DNA from: Thiomicrorhabdus immobilis
Lineage (GTDB): Bacteria > Pseudomonadota > Gammaproteobacteria > Thiomicrospirales > Thiomicrospiraceae
Direction: 5' to 3'
Length of the DNA: 64,000 nucleotides
Assembly (NCBI RefSeq): GCF_021654855.1
Contig: NZ_AP024202.1
Span: forward strand, 1,984,001-2,048,000
The position numbers and the translations under genes were made by a program. Shown in pieces: positions 1-9,272 of the stretch (positions within the stretch are counted from its first letter, which is position 1; the number at the start of each line of letters is the position of its first letter). The notes under the pieces are model-generated. The model did not search any database. It worked only from the letters and a program-made list of their open reading frames with translations, and had not been told where the DNA came from.

Positions 1-212
1 CACACTACGATTCAATGATTGGTAAGCTGATCTGTTTCGGTAGTTGTCGTGATACCGCGATTGCCCGTATGGACAGTGCTTTAAGTGAAATGGTGATTAA
101 AGGTATCGATACCAATATCCATCTACAGCGCGAAATCATGAATGATGGTGGCTTCCAAGACGGTGGTCGCAACATTCACTATTTAGAAGAGCGTTTAGAA
201 CACTTAGTTTAA
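1..212 (+). CDS. accC: Biotin carboxylase, 3' end only (acetyl-CoA carboxylase subunit)
   Basis: This is the last ~70 codons of a gene entering from the left edge; the frame is open from base 3 (HYDSMIGKL...) to a TAA at 210-212. The motifs [16 protein letters not shown] and GG.NIHYLE match the C-terminal lobe of AccC, the ATP-dependent biotin carboxylase that carboxylates biotinyl-AccB in the first step of fatty acid synthesis. The catalytic ATP-grasp part lies outside the window. accB is normally directly upstream, but that cannot be seen here. A hairpin with a T run follows at 237-270. The assignment is firm because this segment is highly conserved. Confidence 0.93.
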   Translation, partial: HYDSMIGKLICFGSCRDTAIARMDSALSEMVIKGIDTNIHLQREIMNDGGFQDGGRNIHYLEERLEHLV

Positions 213-236
213 GCAATACTGCTGTCTTAAGTGAAT

Positions 237-270
237 AACCACGAAGATACTTTGTGTCTTCGTGGTTTTT
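237..270 (+). terminator. Terminator-like hairpin built from a CACGAAG repeat
   Basis: The arms AACCACGAAGA (237-247) and TCTTCGTGGTT (257-267) pair around a 9-nt loop and run into a short T tract. The position just after accC suits a rho-independent terminator. The arm is also the outer part of the CACGAAG inverted repeat seen at 4217-4653, 20051-20180 and 51673-51802, so it may be a collapsed copy of that element used as a terminator. Confidence 0.7.
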
Positions 271-304
271 ACATTTTAATCATTCCCAAATTCTAGGAAC
301 TCTC

Positions 305-1204
305 ATGGCTTGGATTCAAATCAATACCATCGTTGAAGAAGCATTAGCTGAACCTCTATCTGACGCACTCATGGAAGCGGAAGCCGCTTCGGTCACTTTT
401 GAAGACGCAAAGGATCAACCTATTTTCGAACCCGAAATCGGCACGACGCCTATTTGGGGAGTGACCAAAGTGGTCGGGTTATTTGATGCCGAGGTAGACA
501 GTAAAGCGGTGATTGAGTTATTAACTCAAATCATTCCACAAGTTCCAGCCGAACAATATAAAGTCGAGCAATTAGAAGATAAAGACTGGATTCGCGCTTG
601 GATGGACCAATTCAAACCGATGCAGTTTGGTGACAACCTTTGGATTGTGCCAAGTTGGTGTGAACCTCCGCAACCCGAAGCGATCAACTTAATGCTTGAC
701 CCTGGTATGGCCTTTGGTACAGGAACCCACCCTACGACTTCACTCTGTTTGACTTGGTTGGATCAAAACGCGCCTCAAGGCTTAAACGTGATCGATTATG
801 GTTGTGGTTCTGGGGTTTTGGCTTTAGCGGCCAAAAAGCTAGGCGCTGAAAACGTGAAAGGCACAGACATTGATCCACAAGCGATTACCGCCAGCCAGCA
901 AAATGCGGAACGCAATAATGCACAGATTGAATTCGCTTTGGTCAAAGAGTTTCACTCTGAACCGGCTGACTTAATCGTCGCCAATATCTTAGCCGGGCCA
1001 CTTAAGGAACTTTCACCTGAATTTGATAGATTGTTGAAACCTGGCGGAACTTTGGTGCTTTCTGGATTACTGTCGAACCAGGCTCAAGACCTTGTTAAAC
1101 ACTATAAAACGGTCGGCATTGAACTGGATAGCATGCAAACACAAGAAGAATGGGGTCTTTTAGCCGGTAAAAAATTGGCTAAAAAAACCTACCAGGCCTG
1201 GTAG
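305..1204 (+). CDS. prmA: Ribosomal protein L11 methyltransferase
   Basis: PrmA trimethylates ribosomal protein L11 with S-adenosylmethionine. At 299 aa it is close to the usual ~293 aa. The N-terminus MAWIQI matches the family start, and AGGAA at 293-297 lies 7 nt upstream, so I reject the in-frame ATG at 254, which lies inside the preceding terminator hairpin. Visible motifs are the SAM loop DYGCGSGVLAL at about residues 163-173, the acidic motif GTDID after it, and the catalytic NILAGPL at about 227. The last codons (TYQAW-stop) are written by the window's recurrent ACCAGGCCTGGT palindrome at 1191-1202, within a perfect 24-bp palindrome (1185-1208) that runs over the stop codon. dusB follows 44 bp downstream. 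Confidence 0.95.
   Translation: MAWIQINTIVEEALAEPLSDALMEAEAASVTFEDAKDQPIFEPEIGTTPIWGVTKVVGLFDAEVDSKAVIELLTQIIPQVPAEQYKVEQLEDKDWIRAWMDQFKPMQFGDNLWIVPSWCEPPQPEAINLMLDPGMAFGTGTHPTTSLCLTWLDQNAPQGLNVIDYGCGSGVLALAAKKLGAENVKGTDIDPQAITASQQNAERNNAQIEFALVKEFHSEPADLIVANILAGPLKELSPEFDRLLKPGGTLVLSGLLSNQAQDLVKHYKTVGIELDSMQTQEEWGLLAGKKLAKKTYQAW
1191..1202. repeat. ACCAGGCCTGGT palindrome, copy 1 (end of prmA)
   Basis: Exact 12-bp copy, read as QAW at the PrmA C-terminus. It is extended by flanking bases to a perfect 24-bp palindrome at 1185-1208 that includes the stop codon. No T run follows, so it is not a classical terminator. Confidence 0.9.
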
Positions 1205-1248
1205 GTTTGGTTTCCAAGACAACAACAGACTAATATAAAATTTCGACT

Positions 1249-2238
1249 ATGCTGCAAATCGGTCCCTATCAATTTGAACACAATATTGTGCTTGCCCCAA
1301 TGGCAGGCATCACCGATGCGGTGTTTAGGGAAATTTGCCGACAAAACGGTGCGAGCTATACGCTGGCGGAAATGGTCGCCTCTAAAAAACAGCTTTGGGA
1401 ATCCAAAAAATCCTCTACCCGACATGTCGATTTAAATGACCCAGAACCTCGTGCGGTGCAATTGATTGGTACAGACCCTCAAGAGTTGGCCGATGCGGCC
1501 GCTTGGCAAGTTTCGCAAGGCGCGCAAATCATCGATTTGAATATGGGTTGTCCAGCCAAAAAAGTCTGTAGTGTCGCGGCGGGTTCCGCTCTGATGGCTG
1601 ATCCCGATAAGGTCAGGAAAATATTCAACGCGGTGGTGAATGCGGTGGATGTTCCGGTAACGGTCAAAACCCGAACAGGAACCGATTTTGACAACAAAAA
1701 CGCGATGCAAATCGCCCAAATTGCCGAATCCGAGGGCTTGAAAGCCATCACCATCCATGGGCGTACTCGAGAGGATAAATTCCAAGGGCACGCCGAATAC
1801 GATACGATCAAACAGGTCAAACAACAGGTAAATATTCCGGTGATTGCAAATGGTGATATTTGCACCCCCGAACAAGCCGATTTTGTATTAAAATACACCA
1901 CTGCTGACGGCATCATGATTGGACGCGCCTCCCAAGGCTACCCTTGGATATTTCGTGAGTTAAATCATTACCTTAATACCGGCCAAAAACTCGCAGCTCC
2001 TAGCTTGCTTGAGTTTGAAACCACGATGTTACAGCATACCCAAGGCTTGCATGCCCTCTATGGTGAAATCTTGGGAGTACGAATTGCCCGTAAACATATT
2101 GGCTGGTATGCACAAAGCTTGGACAATAAGCTAAACCAGCAAGGCAAAGGTGCGCTATTACGTAAAGAATTTAACTTATTGAATTCGCCTATTGAGCAGA
2201 TCGATCTGCTTGAACAGTTCTTTAAACAACTGTTATGA
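1249..2238 (+). CDS. dusB: tRNA-dihydrouridine synthase B
   Basis: An FMN-dependent enzyme that reduces specific uridines in the tRNA D-loop. The 329-aa TIM-barrel protein opens with the DusB-typical IGPYQF and LAPMAGITD (FMN site). It carries NMGCPAKKVC, with the proton-donor cysteine at about residue 101, then TVKTRTG, the FMN-phosphate motifs ITIHGRTR and IANGDI, and the TADGIMIGRAS region. The length fits the family (~321 aa). The gene is followed by fis after 78 bp, as in the dusB-fis operon of enterobacteria, and is probably co-transcribed with it. Confidence 0.95.
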   Translation: MLQIGPYQFEHNIVLAPMAGITDAVFREICRQNGASYTLAEMVASKKQLWESKKSSTRHVDLNDPEPRAVQLIGTDPQELADAAAWQVSQGAQIIDLNMGCPAKKVCSVAAGSALMADPDKVRKIFNAVVNAVDVPVTVKTRTGTDFDNKNAMQIAQIAESEGLKAITIHGRTREDKFQGHAEYDTIKQVKQQVNIPVIANGDICTPEQADFVLKYTTADGIMIGRASQGYPWIFRELNHYLNTGQKLAAPSLLEFETTMLQHTQGLHALYGEILGVRIARKHIGWYAQSLDNKLNQQGKGALLRKEFNLLNSPIEQIDLLEQFFKQLL

Positions 2239-2316
2239 ACCAAATAAAATTGCTGTAAAACAGAATAACCCTGTCTGGAATGGCTAGCTAAACAACCATC
2301 CAGTGAAAAAGACTTA

Positions 2317-2592
2317 ATGAGCATGACCCAAAAAAACATCCATCAAAATAGTCAGGCATTGCCAACCTCATCGCTCAGCCAACAGGTTACATCGATGCTT
2401 GAGACTTACTTCAATACCTTAGAAGAACAAAGCGCCAATGATGTATATGAAATGGTTTTGCAACAAGTTGAGAGACCATTGATTGAATTTGTACTACAAC
2501 AAACAGAAAACAACCAAACACATGCTGCCAATATTCTAGGAATTAACCGTAACACCCTTAAGAAAAAGATGCAGAAATACGACCTGGCCTAA
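2317..2592 (+). CDS. fis: Fis family DNA-binding protein
   Basis: A 91-aa nucleoid protein of the Fis type: small homodimers bend DNA and act in growth-phase gene control, recombination and rRNA promoter activation. The C-terminal half shows the helix-turn-helix (NQTHAANILGINRNTLKKKMQKYDL, split here as NQTHAANILGI and NRNTLKKKMQKYDL) and the dimerisation helices PLIEFVL and NDVYEMVL. The start is ATG-AGC-ATG, so 2317 or 2323 could be used. The Gln/Thr-rich N-terminus is poorly conserved, as usual. The dusB-fis arrangement supports the call; the length (E. coli 98 aa) is typical. Confidence 0.9.
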   Translation: MSMTQKNIHQNSQALPTSSLSQQVTSMLETYFNTLEEQSANDVYEMVLQQVERPLIEFVLQQTENNQTHAANILGINRNTLKKKMQKYDLA

Positions 2593-2647
2593 TCCGTCTC
2601 GTCAAACCTAATTTAAATTTTAGTTTATATTTTTGGAGAACCATCCC

Positions 2648-4210
2648 ATGAAACCAGTACGTCGCGCCCTAATTAGCGTTTCTGATAAGACCGGCATTTT
2701 AGAGTTTGCCGAATCTTTAACAGCAATGAATGTTGCAATTCTTTCAACCGGCGGAACTTATAAAGTGCTATCAGAAGCAGGCTTACCTGTAACTGAAGTT
2801 TCAGAATACACCGGTTTCCCAGAAATGATGGATGGTCGTGTAAAGACGTTACACCCTAAGATTCATGGTGGCCTTTTAGGTCGACGCGGTACCGATGATG
2901 CCATTATGGCCGAACATGGTATTGATGCCATCGATATGGTCGTGGTTAACCTATACCCATTCGAAGCCACGGTAGCCAACCCGAACTGTAAATTGGAAGA
3001 CGCCATTGAAAACATCGATATCGGCGGCCCTACCATGTTGCGTTCTGCGGCTAAAAACCATAAAGATGTGGCTGTCGTAACCGACCCTGATGACTACGCA
3101 CACATTCTATTGGAAATGCAAAACAACGATGGTCAGTTGAGCCACGCAACCCGTTTTGATTTAGCGATTAAGACTTTTGAACAAACTGCACGTTACGATG
3201 GTGCGATTTCCAACTACTTCGGCACTATGTTTTCTGAAGATGGCGAAGATAAGTTCCCACGTACTTACAACACCCAGTTTGTTAAAAAACAGTCTATGCG
3301 TTACGGTGAAAACCCTCATCAAAATGCCGCTTTCTATACAGAACGTAATCCATCAGAAGCGTCTATCTCGACGGCAACCCAAATTCAAGGTAAAGAGCTT
3401 TCTTTTAACAATATCGCGGATACCGATGCGGCCTTGGAATTAGTGAAAACTTTCACTGAAACCGCTTGTGTCATCGTTAAACACGCCAACCCATGTGGTG
3501 TAGCAATCGGCTCTAGTCAATTAGACGCTTATGACCGAGCTTATAAAACTGACCCAACGTCAGCATTCGGAGGCATTATCGCTTTCAATACCGAACTGGA
3601 TGCCGATACAGCACAAGCGATTGTCGAACGTCAGTTTGTTGAAGTGATTATTGCACCGACCGTATCTGAAGAAGCTAAAGAGATTGTTGAAGCTAAACAG
3701 AACGTCCGTCTACTTGAATGTGGTGAATTAGGTGCACAACAAGCCGCTTACGACTACAAGCGTGTAACCGGTGGCCTACTGGTTCAAGACCGTGATTTAG
3801 GTATGGTCGATGAAGCTGACCTAAAAGTGGTCACTAAAAAAGCGCCAACTGCAGAACAGATGAAAGACCTGATGTTTGCTTGGAAAGTCGCTAAATTCGT
3901 GAAATCTAACGCCATTGTTTATGTTAAAGACGGCATGACGATTGGTGTGGGTGCAGGTCAGATGAGCCGTGTTTACTCAGCGAAAATCGCCGGCATTAAA
4001 GCAGCAGATGAAGGTTTAGAAGTCCCTGGTTCAGTGATGGCATCAGATGCGTTCTTCCCTTTCCGTGATGGAATTGATGCAGCGGCAGAAGCCGGGATTA
4101 CCGCAGTGATTCATCCGGGCGGTTCTATGCGCGACCAAGAAGTGATTGACGCCGCTGACGAACACGGTATAGCGATGGTGTTTACAGGGATGAGACACTT
4201 TAAGCATTAA
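2648..4210 (+). CDS. purH: Bifunctional AICAR formyltransferase / IMP cyclohydrolase
   Basis: Catalyses the last two steps of de novo purine synthesis, from AICAR through FAICAR to IMP. At 520 aa it is close to E. coli PurH (529). The N-terminal cyclohydrolase domain begins [13 protein letters not shown] and includes [20 protein letters not shown] and the [15 protein letters not shown] segment. The C-terminal transformylase domain carries KHANPCG (catalytic Lys/His, about residues 277-283) and PGGSMRD near the end. The start at 2648 is chosen because GGAG at 2635-2638 is well placed and the protein then begins at the conserved MKPVRRAL; an upstream TTG at 2633 would overlap that site. purD follows, separated only by the GxxExxY element. 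Confidence 0.96.
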   Translation: MKPVRRALISVSDKTGILEFAESLTAMNVAILSTGGTYKVLSEAGLPVTEVSEYTGFPEMMDGRVKTLHPKIHGGLLGRRGTDDAIMAEHGIDAIDMVVVNLYPFEATVANPNCKLEDAIENIDIGGPTMLRSAAKNHKDVAVVTDPDDYAHILLEMQNNDGQLSHATRFDLAIKTFEQTARYDGAISNYFGTMFSEDGEDKFPRTYNTQFVKKQSMRYGENPHQNAAFYTERNPSEASISTATQIQGKELSFNNIADTDAALELVKTFTETACVIVKHANPCGVAIGSSQLDAYDRAYKTDPTSAFGGIIAFNTELDADTAQAIVERQFVEVIIAPTVSEEAKEIVEAKQNVRLLECGELGAQQAAYDYKRVTGGLLVQDRDLGMVDEADLKVVTKKAPTAEQMKDLMFAWKVAKFVKSNAIVYVKDGMTIGVGAGQMSRVYSAKIAGIKAADEGLEVPGSVMASDAFFPFRDGIDAAAEAGITAVIHPGGSMRDQEVIDAADEHGIAMVFTGMRHFKH

Positions 4211-4216
4211 AATCAG

Positions 4217-4653
4217 TTGAACCACGAAGACACGAAGGCACGAAGTTTTTATGCAATTTGACAACCTTTCCAATCAAGTCATTGGTTTAGCAATTGAAGT
4301 ACATAAAAATTTAGGGCCTGGGCTGTTAGAGTCGGTTTATGAGCAATGCCTTAGTTACGAACTAAAAACTAATAATATCCATCATCAATGTCAAATTGAA
4401 GTCCCCGTCATCTACAAGGGACATCAACTCAATCAAAACTACCGTATTGATTTACTCATTGATAACCAACTTATTATTGAGTTAAAAGCAGTCGATAAAC
4501 TCCAAGGCATTCATCAAGCTCAATTACTAACTTACATGAAATTAACCCAAATAAAAACGGGACTATTGATTAACTTCAATGAATCCATTTTAAAAAATGG
4601 TATTAAAAGATTCGTTTTATAAAACTTCGTGACTTCGTGTCTTCGTGGTTCAA
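4217..4653. mobile_element. Small element: GxxExxY gene flanked by 33-bp inverted repeats
   Basis: The left arm 4217-4249 and the right arm 4621-4653 are inverted repeats of 33 nt with one mismatch, each made of three CACGAAG-type units next to AACCACG. The left arm ends one base before the ATG at 4251 and the right arm overlaps the stop codon by two bases, so the 437-bp unit is essentially arm-gene-arm. It lies between purH and purD, which are directly adjacent in many genomes, and so looks inserted. No transposase is present. Related arms without the gene occur at 20051-20180 and 51673-51802. That this is a mobile unit is inferred from structure. Confidence 0.7.
4251..4622 (+). CDS. GxxExxY family protein (PD-(D/E)XK nuclease-like)
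   Basis: A 123-aa protein with the family's hallmark GPGLLESVYEQCL (G..E..Y) at residues 22-34, followed by YELK and a nuclease-like core: the conserved DLLIDNQLIIELKAV (D...E.K, residues ~70-84) and a Gln-rich HQAQLLTYM segment. The D-(x)n-E-x-K pattern is the active-site signature of PD-(D/E)XK nucleases, so a DNA-cutting or DNA-binding role is plausible, but to my knowledge the family's function is not established. The coding region fills the whole space between two 33-bp inverted repeats and no good Shine-Dalgarno is seen. It may act on the repeats, by analogy with REP-associated transposases; this is inference. Confidence 0.85.
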   Translation: MQFDNLSNQVIGLAIEVHKNLGPGLLESVYEQCLSYELKTNNIHHQCQIEVPVIYKGHQLNQNYRIDLLIDNQLIIELKAVDKLQGIHQAQLLTYMKLTQIKTGLLINFNESILKNGIKRFVL

Positions 4654-4668
4654 AATTAGAAAGAGAAA

Positions 4669-5961
4669 ATGACTATGAGAATTTTAATAATTGGTGGCGG
4701 CGGCCGTGAACATGCCTTGGCTTGGAAAACAGCTCAAGCGAAAGAGGTAAAAGAAGTCTTTGTAGCTCCAGGCAATGCGGGTACGGCTTTAGAACCTAAT
4801 TTAACCAATGTAAACATTGCAGTTGAAGATATAACAGGCCTGGTCACTTTTGCTAAAGAAAACAAAATTGATTTAGCCATTGTTGGCCCTGAAGTACCTT
4901 TAGTTTTAGGTGTGGTCGATGCTTTTAACGAAGCTGGCTTAAAGTGTTTTGGCCCTACTGCGGCAGCGGCACAGTTAGAAGGTTCAAAAGCATTCTCCAA
5001 AGATTTCTTAGCCAAACACAATATCCCTACCGCTGAATATGAAGTGTTCACTGACATCGAACCAGCGCACGCTTATTTAGATAAAGTCGGTGTACCGATT
5101 GTCATCAAAGCTGACGGTCTAGCGGCAGGTAAAGGGGTGATACTTGCAGACACCTTGCAAGAAGCCAAAGATGCCGTTTCAGATATGCTTGCGGGTAATA
5201 AGTTTGGCGATGCCGGTTCACGTGTCGTCATCGAAGAGTTTTTGGTGGGTGAAGAAGCCAGCTTTATTGTCATGGCGGATGGTAAAAACGTATTGCCAAT
5301 GGCAACTTCTCAAGACCACAAAGCTCGTAACAATGGTGATACAGGCCCAAATACTGGTGGTATGGGGGCTTATACACCAGCTCCAGTGGTAACGCGTGAA
5401 ATTCACGATCGTATTATGGATACGGTTATCTACCCAACCATTGAAGGCATGGCTAAAGACGGTCTTCCTTATACAGGTTTCTTGTATGCAGGAGTGATGA
5501 TTGATCGTAATGGTATTCCAAAAGTACTGGAGTTTAACTGTCGTTTTGGAGACCCTGAAACCCAGCCGATCATGATGCGTCTAAAATCAGATTTAGCGGC
5601 GTTATGTTTAGCTGCAATTGATGGCAAACTGGATACCGTTACCGCCCAATGGGATTCTCGTGCGGCATTAGGTGTTGTGATGGCTGCGGGTGGTTACCCT
5701 GATGATTACCGTAAAGCCGATGTGATTTCCGGTCTTGATAAAGTCGATGCCGCTGACTTAAAAGTATTTCACGCTGGAACCAGTCTAAATGACAACAATG
5801 AAGTCATTACCTCTGGTGGACGTGTGCTTTGTGTAACCGCCTTAGGTGAAAACGTAACCGCTGCGCAAAAACGCGCTTATGAAGGTGTTGCGATGATTAA
5901 CTGGGATGAAGTGTATTATCGTGATGATATCGGCCATAGAGCGGTAGCCCGTGAAAAATAA
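4669..5961 (+). CDS. purD: Phosphoribosylamine-glycine ligase (GAR synthetase)
   Basis: Second enzyme of purine synthesis: ATP-dependent joining of phosphoribosylamine and glycine. At 430 aa it matches the family (E. coli 429). It opens with the nucleotide-like IGGGGREHALAW and has the ATP-grasp features IKADGLAAGKGV (~residues 145-156), EEFLVGEEASF, TGPNTGGMGAYTPAP and the metal-binding LEFNCRFGDPETQ. Two in-frame ATGs (4669 and 4675) follow the purine-rich AAGAGA at 4660-4665; the second gives the more usual spacing. It probably once formed an operon with purH. A strong terminator follows at 5995-6017. The AACAGGCCTGGT near-match at 4833-4844 encodes TGLV. Confidence 0.96.
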   Translation: MTMRILIIGGGGREHALAWKTAQAKEVKEVFVAPGNAGTALEPNLTNVNIAVEDITGLVTFAKENKIDLAIVGPEVPLVLGVVDAFNEAGLKCFGPTAAAAQLEGSKAFSKDFLAKHNIPTAEYEVFTDIEPAHAYLDKVGVPIVIKADGLAAGKGVILADTLQEAKDAVSDMLAGNKFGDAGSRVVIEEFLVGEEASFIVMADGKNVLPMATSQDHKARNNGDTGPNTGGMGAYTPAPVVTREIHDRIMDTVIYPTIEGMAKDGLPYTGFLYAGVMIDRNGIPKVLEFNCRFGDPETQPIMMRLKSDLAALCLAAIDGKLDTVTAQWDSRAALGVVMAAGGYPDDYRKADVISGLDKVDAADLKVFHAGTSLNDNNEVITSGGRVLCVTALGENVTAAQKRAYEGVAMINWDEVYYRDDIGHRAVAREK

Positions 5962-5994
5962 GCTTTAAAAAGTTGTCATTTTCCACTGTAAATT

Positions 5995-6017
5995 AAGCAC
6001 CTTCGGGTGCTTTTTTT
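5995..6017 (+). terminator. Rho-independent terminator of purD
   Basis: The stem AAGCACC (5995-6001) and GGTGCTT (6006-6012) is closed by a TTCG tetraloop and followed by a run of T to 6017. This is a textbook intrinsic terminator 34 bp after the purD stop. Confidence 0.92.
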
Positions 6018-6118
6018 ATAATGGAATATAGGGTATAGTTGAAAAACCTAATTTTTTCATGGATAAACAATAGGAAGCGCTCATGTATATCCCAGGAACA
6101 ATCCGTAAGGAGGCTGTT

Positions 6119-6400
6119 ATGCCAATGGATAGCGTACACAATTACTTTGAACGTCTGGTCTTCAATGAAATAAAAGAAAATTATGCAGATAAATTTGAAG
6201 ACAGCAACGCATTAGCGGATATGGCTTGCATCGCTTTGAATCGCATCCCTCCCCGTTACATTCGTTACGATATCGACATGTCTTTCTACATGTCGGTGGA
6301 AGAACATATTGATGTAGAGAAGAAAGTAAAAAAAGCGGTGAGGAAAGCATACAAAAAAGTTAAGCGTTTTGAAGACAAATTTGAAGACGAAATCGCTTAA
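6119..6400 (+). CDS. ComFB-like small protein (possible c-di-GMP receptor)
   Basis: A 93-aa protein matching the late-competence ComFB family: VHNYFERLVFNEI, an acidic middle, then ALADMACIALNRIPPRYIRYD, which is the family core (here read as ALADMACIALN plus RIPPRYIRYD). The C-terminus is a Lys-rich charged helix. I choose the ATG at 6119 because a perfect AAGGAGG lies at 6107-6113; an in-frame ATG at 6083 with its own AGGAAG could give a 105-aa form. ComFB proteins of cyanobacteria have been reported to bind c-di-GMP. That role is only an inference here, though three GGDEF proteins are encoded in the same window. It lies alone between purD and convergent clpB. Confidence 0.75.
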   Translation: MPMDSVHNYFERLVFNEIKENYADKFEDSNALADMACIALNRIPPRYIRYDIDMSFYMSVEEHIDVEKKVKKAVRKAYKKVKRFEDKFEDEIA

Positions 6401-6460
6401 ATCGATACATCCCTCCTCTCCATTTTAAAAAAGCTTGCCTCTTTTAAAATCATCCTTTAT

Positions 6461-6498
6461 AAAAAAGCCCTTATTTTCTATGCTGAGAATAAGGGCTT
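6461..6498 (-). terminator. Terminator of clpB
   Basis: The arms 6465-6475 (AAGCCCTTATT) and 6488-6498 (AATAAGGGCTT) pair, with weaker pairs further in. On the minus strand the hairpin is followed by a T run (the A run at 6461-6466). No T run follows on the plus strand, so it serves clpB. Confidence 0.85.
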
Positions 6499-6522
6499 AA
6501 TTCAATCGTGAATTTACCGAGA

Positions 6523-9093
6523 TTAATTGAAAACAATCTCTCCATTCGCTAACGATATATTCACGCTAGAACCTGCAAGGTAATCACCTTGCAAGATTTT
6601 TTGCGCTAACGGGTTTTCGATACGCTGCTGAATGACTCGTTTTAGAGGTCTAGCACCAAACACCGGATCAAAACCTGCTTCACCTAGGATATCAAGAGCT
6701 TCATCACTAATCTCCAATCCTAAATCCGCATCCGCCAAACGGCTGCGTAAGCTTTGCAATTGAATATTGGCAATCGCACGAATTTGCTCTTTTCCTAAAG
6801 GATGGAAGACAACAATGTCATCGATACGGTTGACAAACTCCGGTCTGAAATAACCACCGACCACTTCCATCACATCGGCCTTCATCTCGTCATAAGAGGC
6901 AACACCCGCTTTTTCCTGGATGACTTGTGAACCTAAGTTTGAAGTCATGACGATGACCGTGTTTTTAAAGTCGACAGTTCGACCTTGACCATCTGTCAAA
7001 CGTCCATCATCCAATACTTGCAACAGTATATTGAACACATCAGGATGCGCTTTTTCAACCTCATCCAATAAAATCACCGAATAAGGTTTACGGCGTACCG
7101 CTTCGGTTAAATAGCCACCTTGTTCATAGCCGACATACCCTGGAGGCGCCCCGACTAGACGGGATACGGAGTGCTTTTCCATAAACTCGGACATATCAAT
7201 ACGCACGATGGCATCTTGAGTATCGAATAAGAAATCCGCTAAGGCTTTGGTCAATTCGGTTTTACCGACACCCGTTGGCCCTAAGAACAGGAAAGAACCA
7301 TTTGGACGATTTGGATCTGATAGGCCAGCACGGGAACGACGAATCGCATCGGAAACCGATTTTACCGCTTCTGCCTGACCAATGACGTTTTTACCCAAGG
7401 CTTCTTCCATACGTAATAGCTTGTCACGTTCACCTTCCATCATTCTCGAAACAGGAATCCCCGTCCAACGAGCGACGACTTCAGCAATCTCTTCTTCGGT
7501 TACTTTATTTCGCAACAGATGCGAACCTTCCCCCTCTTCAGCTTCACTCTCAGCCATTTCAGCGGCTTGGATTTTCGCTTCCAACTCAGGGATTGTACCG
7601 TACTGAATTTCAGACATTTTGGCCAGATTACCCGCACGTCTTGCGGTTTCCAACTCTAAACGAGCGGATTCAAGCTGTTCTTTGAATTGTTGAGCACCTT
7701 GTAACGCGGCTTTATCCTTTTTCCAGATCTCCTCCAAATCCGAATACTCTTTTTCCAAAGATTGAATCTCATCTTGAAGGATGGTCAAACGTTTTTTGGA
7801 AGCTTCGTCTTTCTCTTTTTTAAGCGCAACCTGCTCAATCTTCAACTGAATCAAACGGCGGTCTAACTTATCCATGACTTCAGGCTTAGAGTCAATCTCC
7901 ATACGGATACGTGAAGCCGCTTCATCGATCAAGTCGATCGCCTTATCCGGTAACTGGCGATCGGTGATATAACGCTGTGAAAGCCTTGCCGCAGCAACAA
8001 TCGCAGGGTCGGTAATATCCACCCCATGATGCACTTCATAACGCTCTTTCAAACCACGTAAAATCGCAATGGTATCTTCTTCGGTCGGCTCATCGACCAA
8101 TACTTTTTGGAAACGGCGTTCTAAAGCCGCGTCTTTTTCGATGTTTTCACGGTACTCATCCAAGGTGGTGGCACCAATACAGTGAAGTGCACCACGTGCC
8201 AAAGCTGGCTTCAACATATTACCTGCGTCCATCGAACCTTCGGTCTTACCTGCACCGACCATGGTATGGATTTCATCGATAAATAAGATGACCTTGCCTT
8301 CTTGCTTTTCCAGGTCTTTCAATAAGGATTTCAGACGCTCTTCAAACTCACCACGATATTTCGCACCCGCCAACAGGCCGGCTAAATCAAGTGAAAGCAG
8401 ACGTTTGTTTTTCAAACCTTCCGGCACTTCACCGTTGATAATACGCTGAGCCAAACCTTCAACAATGGCGGTTTTACCAACCCCAGGTTCACCAATCAAT
8501 ACCGGGTTGTTTTTGGTACGACGTTGTAAAACCTGAACTGCGCGGCGAATTTCATCATCACGGCCAATAACCGGGTCTAATTTACCAGCTTCTGCTTGCG
8601 CGGTTAAATCAACGGTATATTTATCTAAAGCTTGACGGTTCTCTTCTGCATTCTGATCTTGCACGGTTTCGCCTCCTCTTACTTGCTGAATGGCTTTGTT
8701 AATCGCTTCGATGGTTGCGCCGGCTTTTTTCAACAGACTGGCTGCAATATCTGAGGTTTCCAATAGCGCGGGATAAAACAATTCGCTGGCAATATAACTA
8801 TCGCCATTTTTTTGCGCCTGTTTATCCATTAAATTTAATACATTTGCGGACTGCTGAGATAATTGGACATTACCTCCAGCCCCGGAAACCTTGGGTAAAC
8901 TCGCTATTTTTTCTGCTAAAGACTGTTTTAAAAGCGGCACATTCACATTCGATAATTGCAATAAATCCGCCGACTCGTCAATTAAAGCCGCAAGGACATG
9001 AACGGGTTCGATAAACTGGTTGTCTTTGCCGACTGCAAGTGACTGTGCCTGACCCAAGACACTTTGAAACTGGGTAGTAAATTTGTCCATCAT
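6523..9093 (-). CDS. clpB: ATP-dependent disaggregase ClpB
   Basis: A hexameric AAA+ chaperone that pulls polypeptides out of aggregates together with DnaK. At 856 aa it equals the family length (E. coli 857). In order: an N-terminal Clp repeat domain, AAA1 with Walker [10 protein letters not shown] and Walker [10 protein letters not shown], the coiled-coil M domain (about residues 400-520, rich in EKEYSDLEE and [10 protein letters not shown]), AAA2 with GPTGVGKTE, the pore motif GYVGY and [11 protein letters not shown], then the C-terminal ARPLKRVIQ sensor 2. The start is ATG 9093 because AAGGAG (complement of 9104-9109) sits 10 nt upstream; a TTG at 9102 would abut that site. A heat-shock-type promoter lies at 9133-9162. 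Confidence 0.97.
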   Translation of the reverse strand: MMDKFTTQFQSVLGQAQSLAVGKDNQFIEPVHVLAALIDESADLLQLSNVNVPLLKQSLAEKIASLPKVSGAGGNVQLSQQSANVLNLMDKQAQKNGDSYIASELFYPALLETSDIAASLLKKAGATIEAINKAIQQVRGGETVQDQNAEENRQALDKYTVDLTAQAEAGKLDPVIGRDDEIRRAVQVLQRRTKNNPVLIGEPGVGKTAIVEGLAQRIINGEVPEGLKNKRLLSLDLAGLLAGAKYRGEFEERLKSLLKDLEKQEGKVILFIDEIHTMVGAGKTEGSMDAGNMLKPALARGALHCIGATTLDEYRENIEKDAALERRFQKVLVDEPTEEDTIAILRGLKERYEVHHGVDITDPAIVAAARLSQRYITDRQLPDKAIDLIDEAASRIRMEIDSKPEVMDKLDRRLIQLKIEQVALKKEKDEASKKRLTILQDEIQSLEKEYSDLEEIWKKDKAALQGAQQFKEQLESARLELETARRAGNLAKMSEIQYGTIPELEAKIQAAEMAESEAEEGEGSHLLRNKVTEEEIAEVVARWTGIPVSRMMEGERDKLLRMEEALGKNVIGQAEAVKSVSDAIRRSRAGLSDPNRPNGSFLFLGPTGVGKTELTKALADFLFDTQDAIVRIDMSEFMEKHSVSRLVGAPPGYVGYEQGGYLTEAVRRKPYSVILLDEVEKAHPDVFNILLQVLDDGRLTDGQGRTVDFKNTVIVMTSNLGSQVIQEKAGVASYDEMKADVMEVVGGYFRPEFVNRIDDIVVFHPLGKEQIRAIANIQLQSLRSRLADADLGLEISDEALDILGEAGFDPVFGARPLKRVIQQRIENPLAQKILQGDYLAGSSVNISLANGEIVFN

Positions 9094-9132
9094 TTTTGGC
9101 AAACTCCTTAATGAATACTGTATAACTACCTA

Positions 9133-9162
9133 AAATATAGGGATAATGTTTTTACATTCAAG
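9133..9162 (-). promoter_or_regulatory. Candidate sigma-32 (heat-shock) promoter of clpB
   Basis: On the minus strand CTTGAA (complement of 9157-9162) is followed after 14 nt by CCCTATATTT (complement of 9133-9142). This resembles the RpoH consensus CTTGAAA-N13-15-CCCCATNT, as expected for a clpB gene. It lies about 40 bp upstream of the start codon. Confidence 0.7.
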
Positions 9163-9272
9163 GGCGAATTGGTTATATTTTATTATCACTCCATTCAATA
9201 ATTGAAGTATTGATTACAAGTAACTTGCTTGATTTTTCTAATGACAAGCACCCAAAATAGGAATATCACACA

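Noticed and set aside
254-304. Upstream in-frame ATG for prmA
   Set aside because: It falls in the loop of the accC terminator hairpin; the ATG at 305 has a ribosome site and matches the family N-terminus.
2592-2647. Purine riboswitch or PurR operator before purH
   Set aside because: The 56-bp AT-rich gap is too short for an aptamer and shows no PurR-like palindrome.
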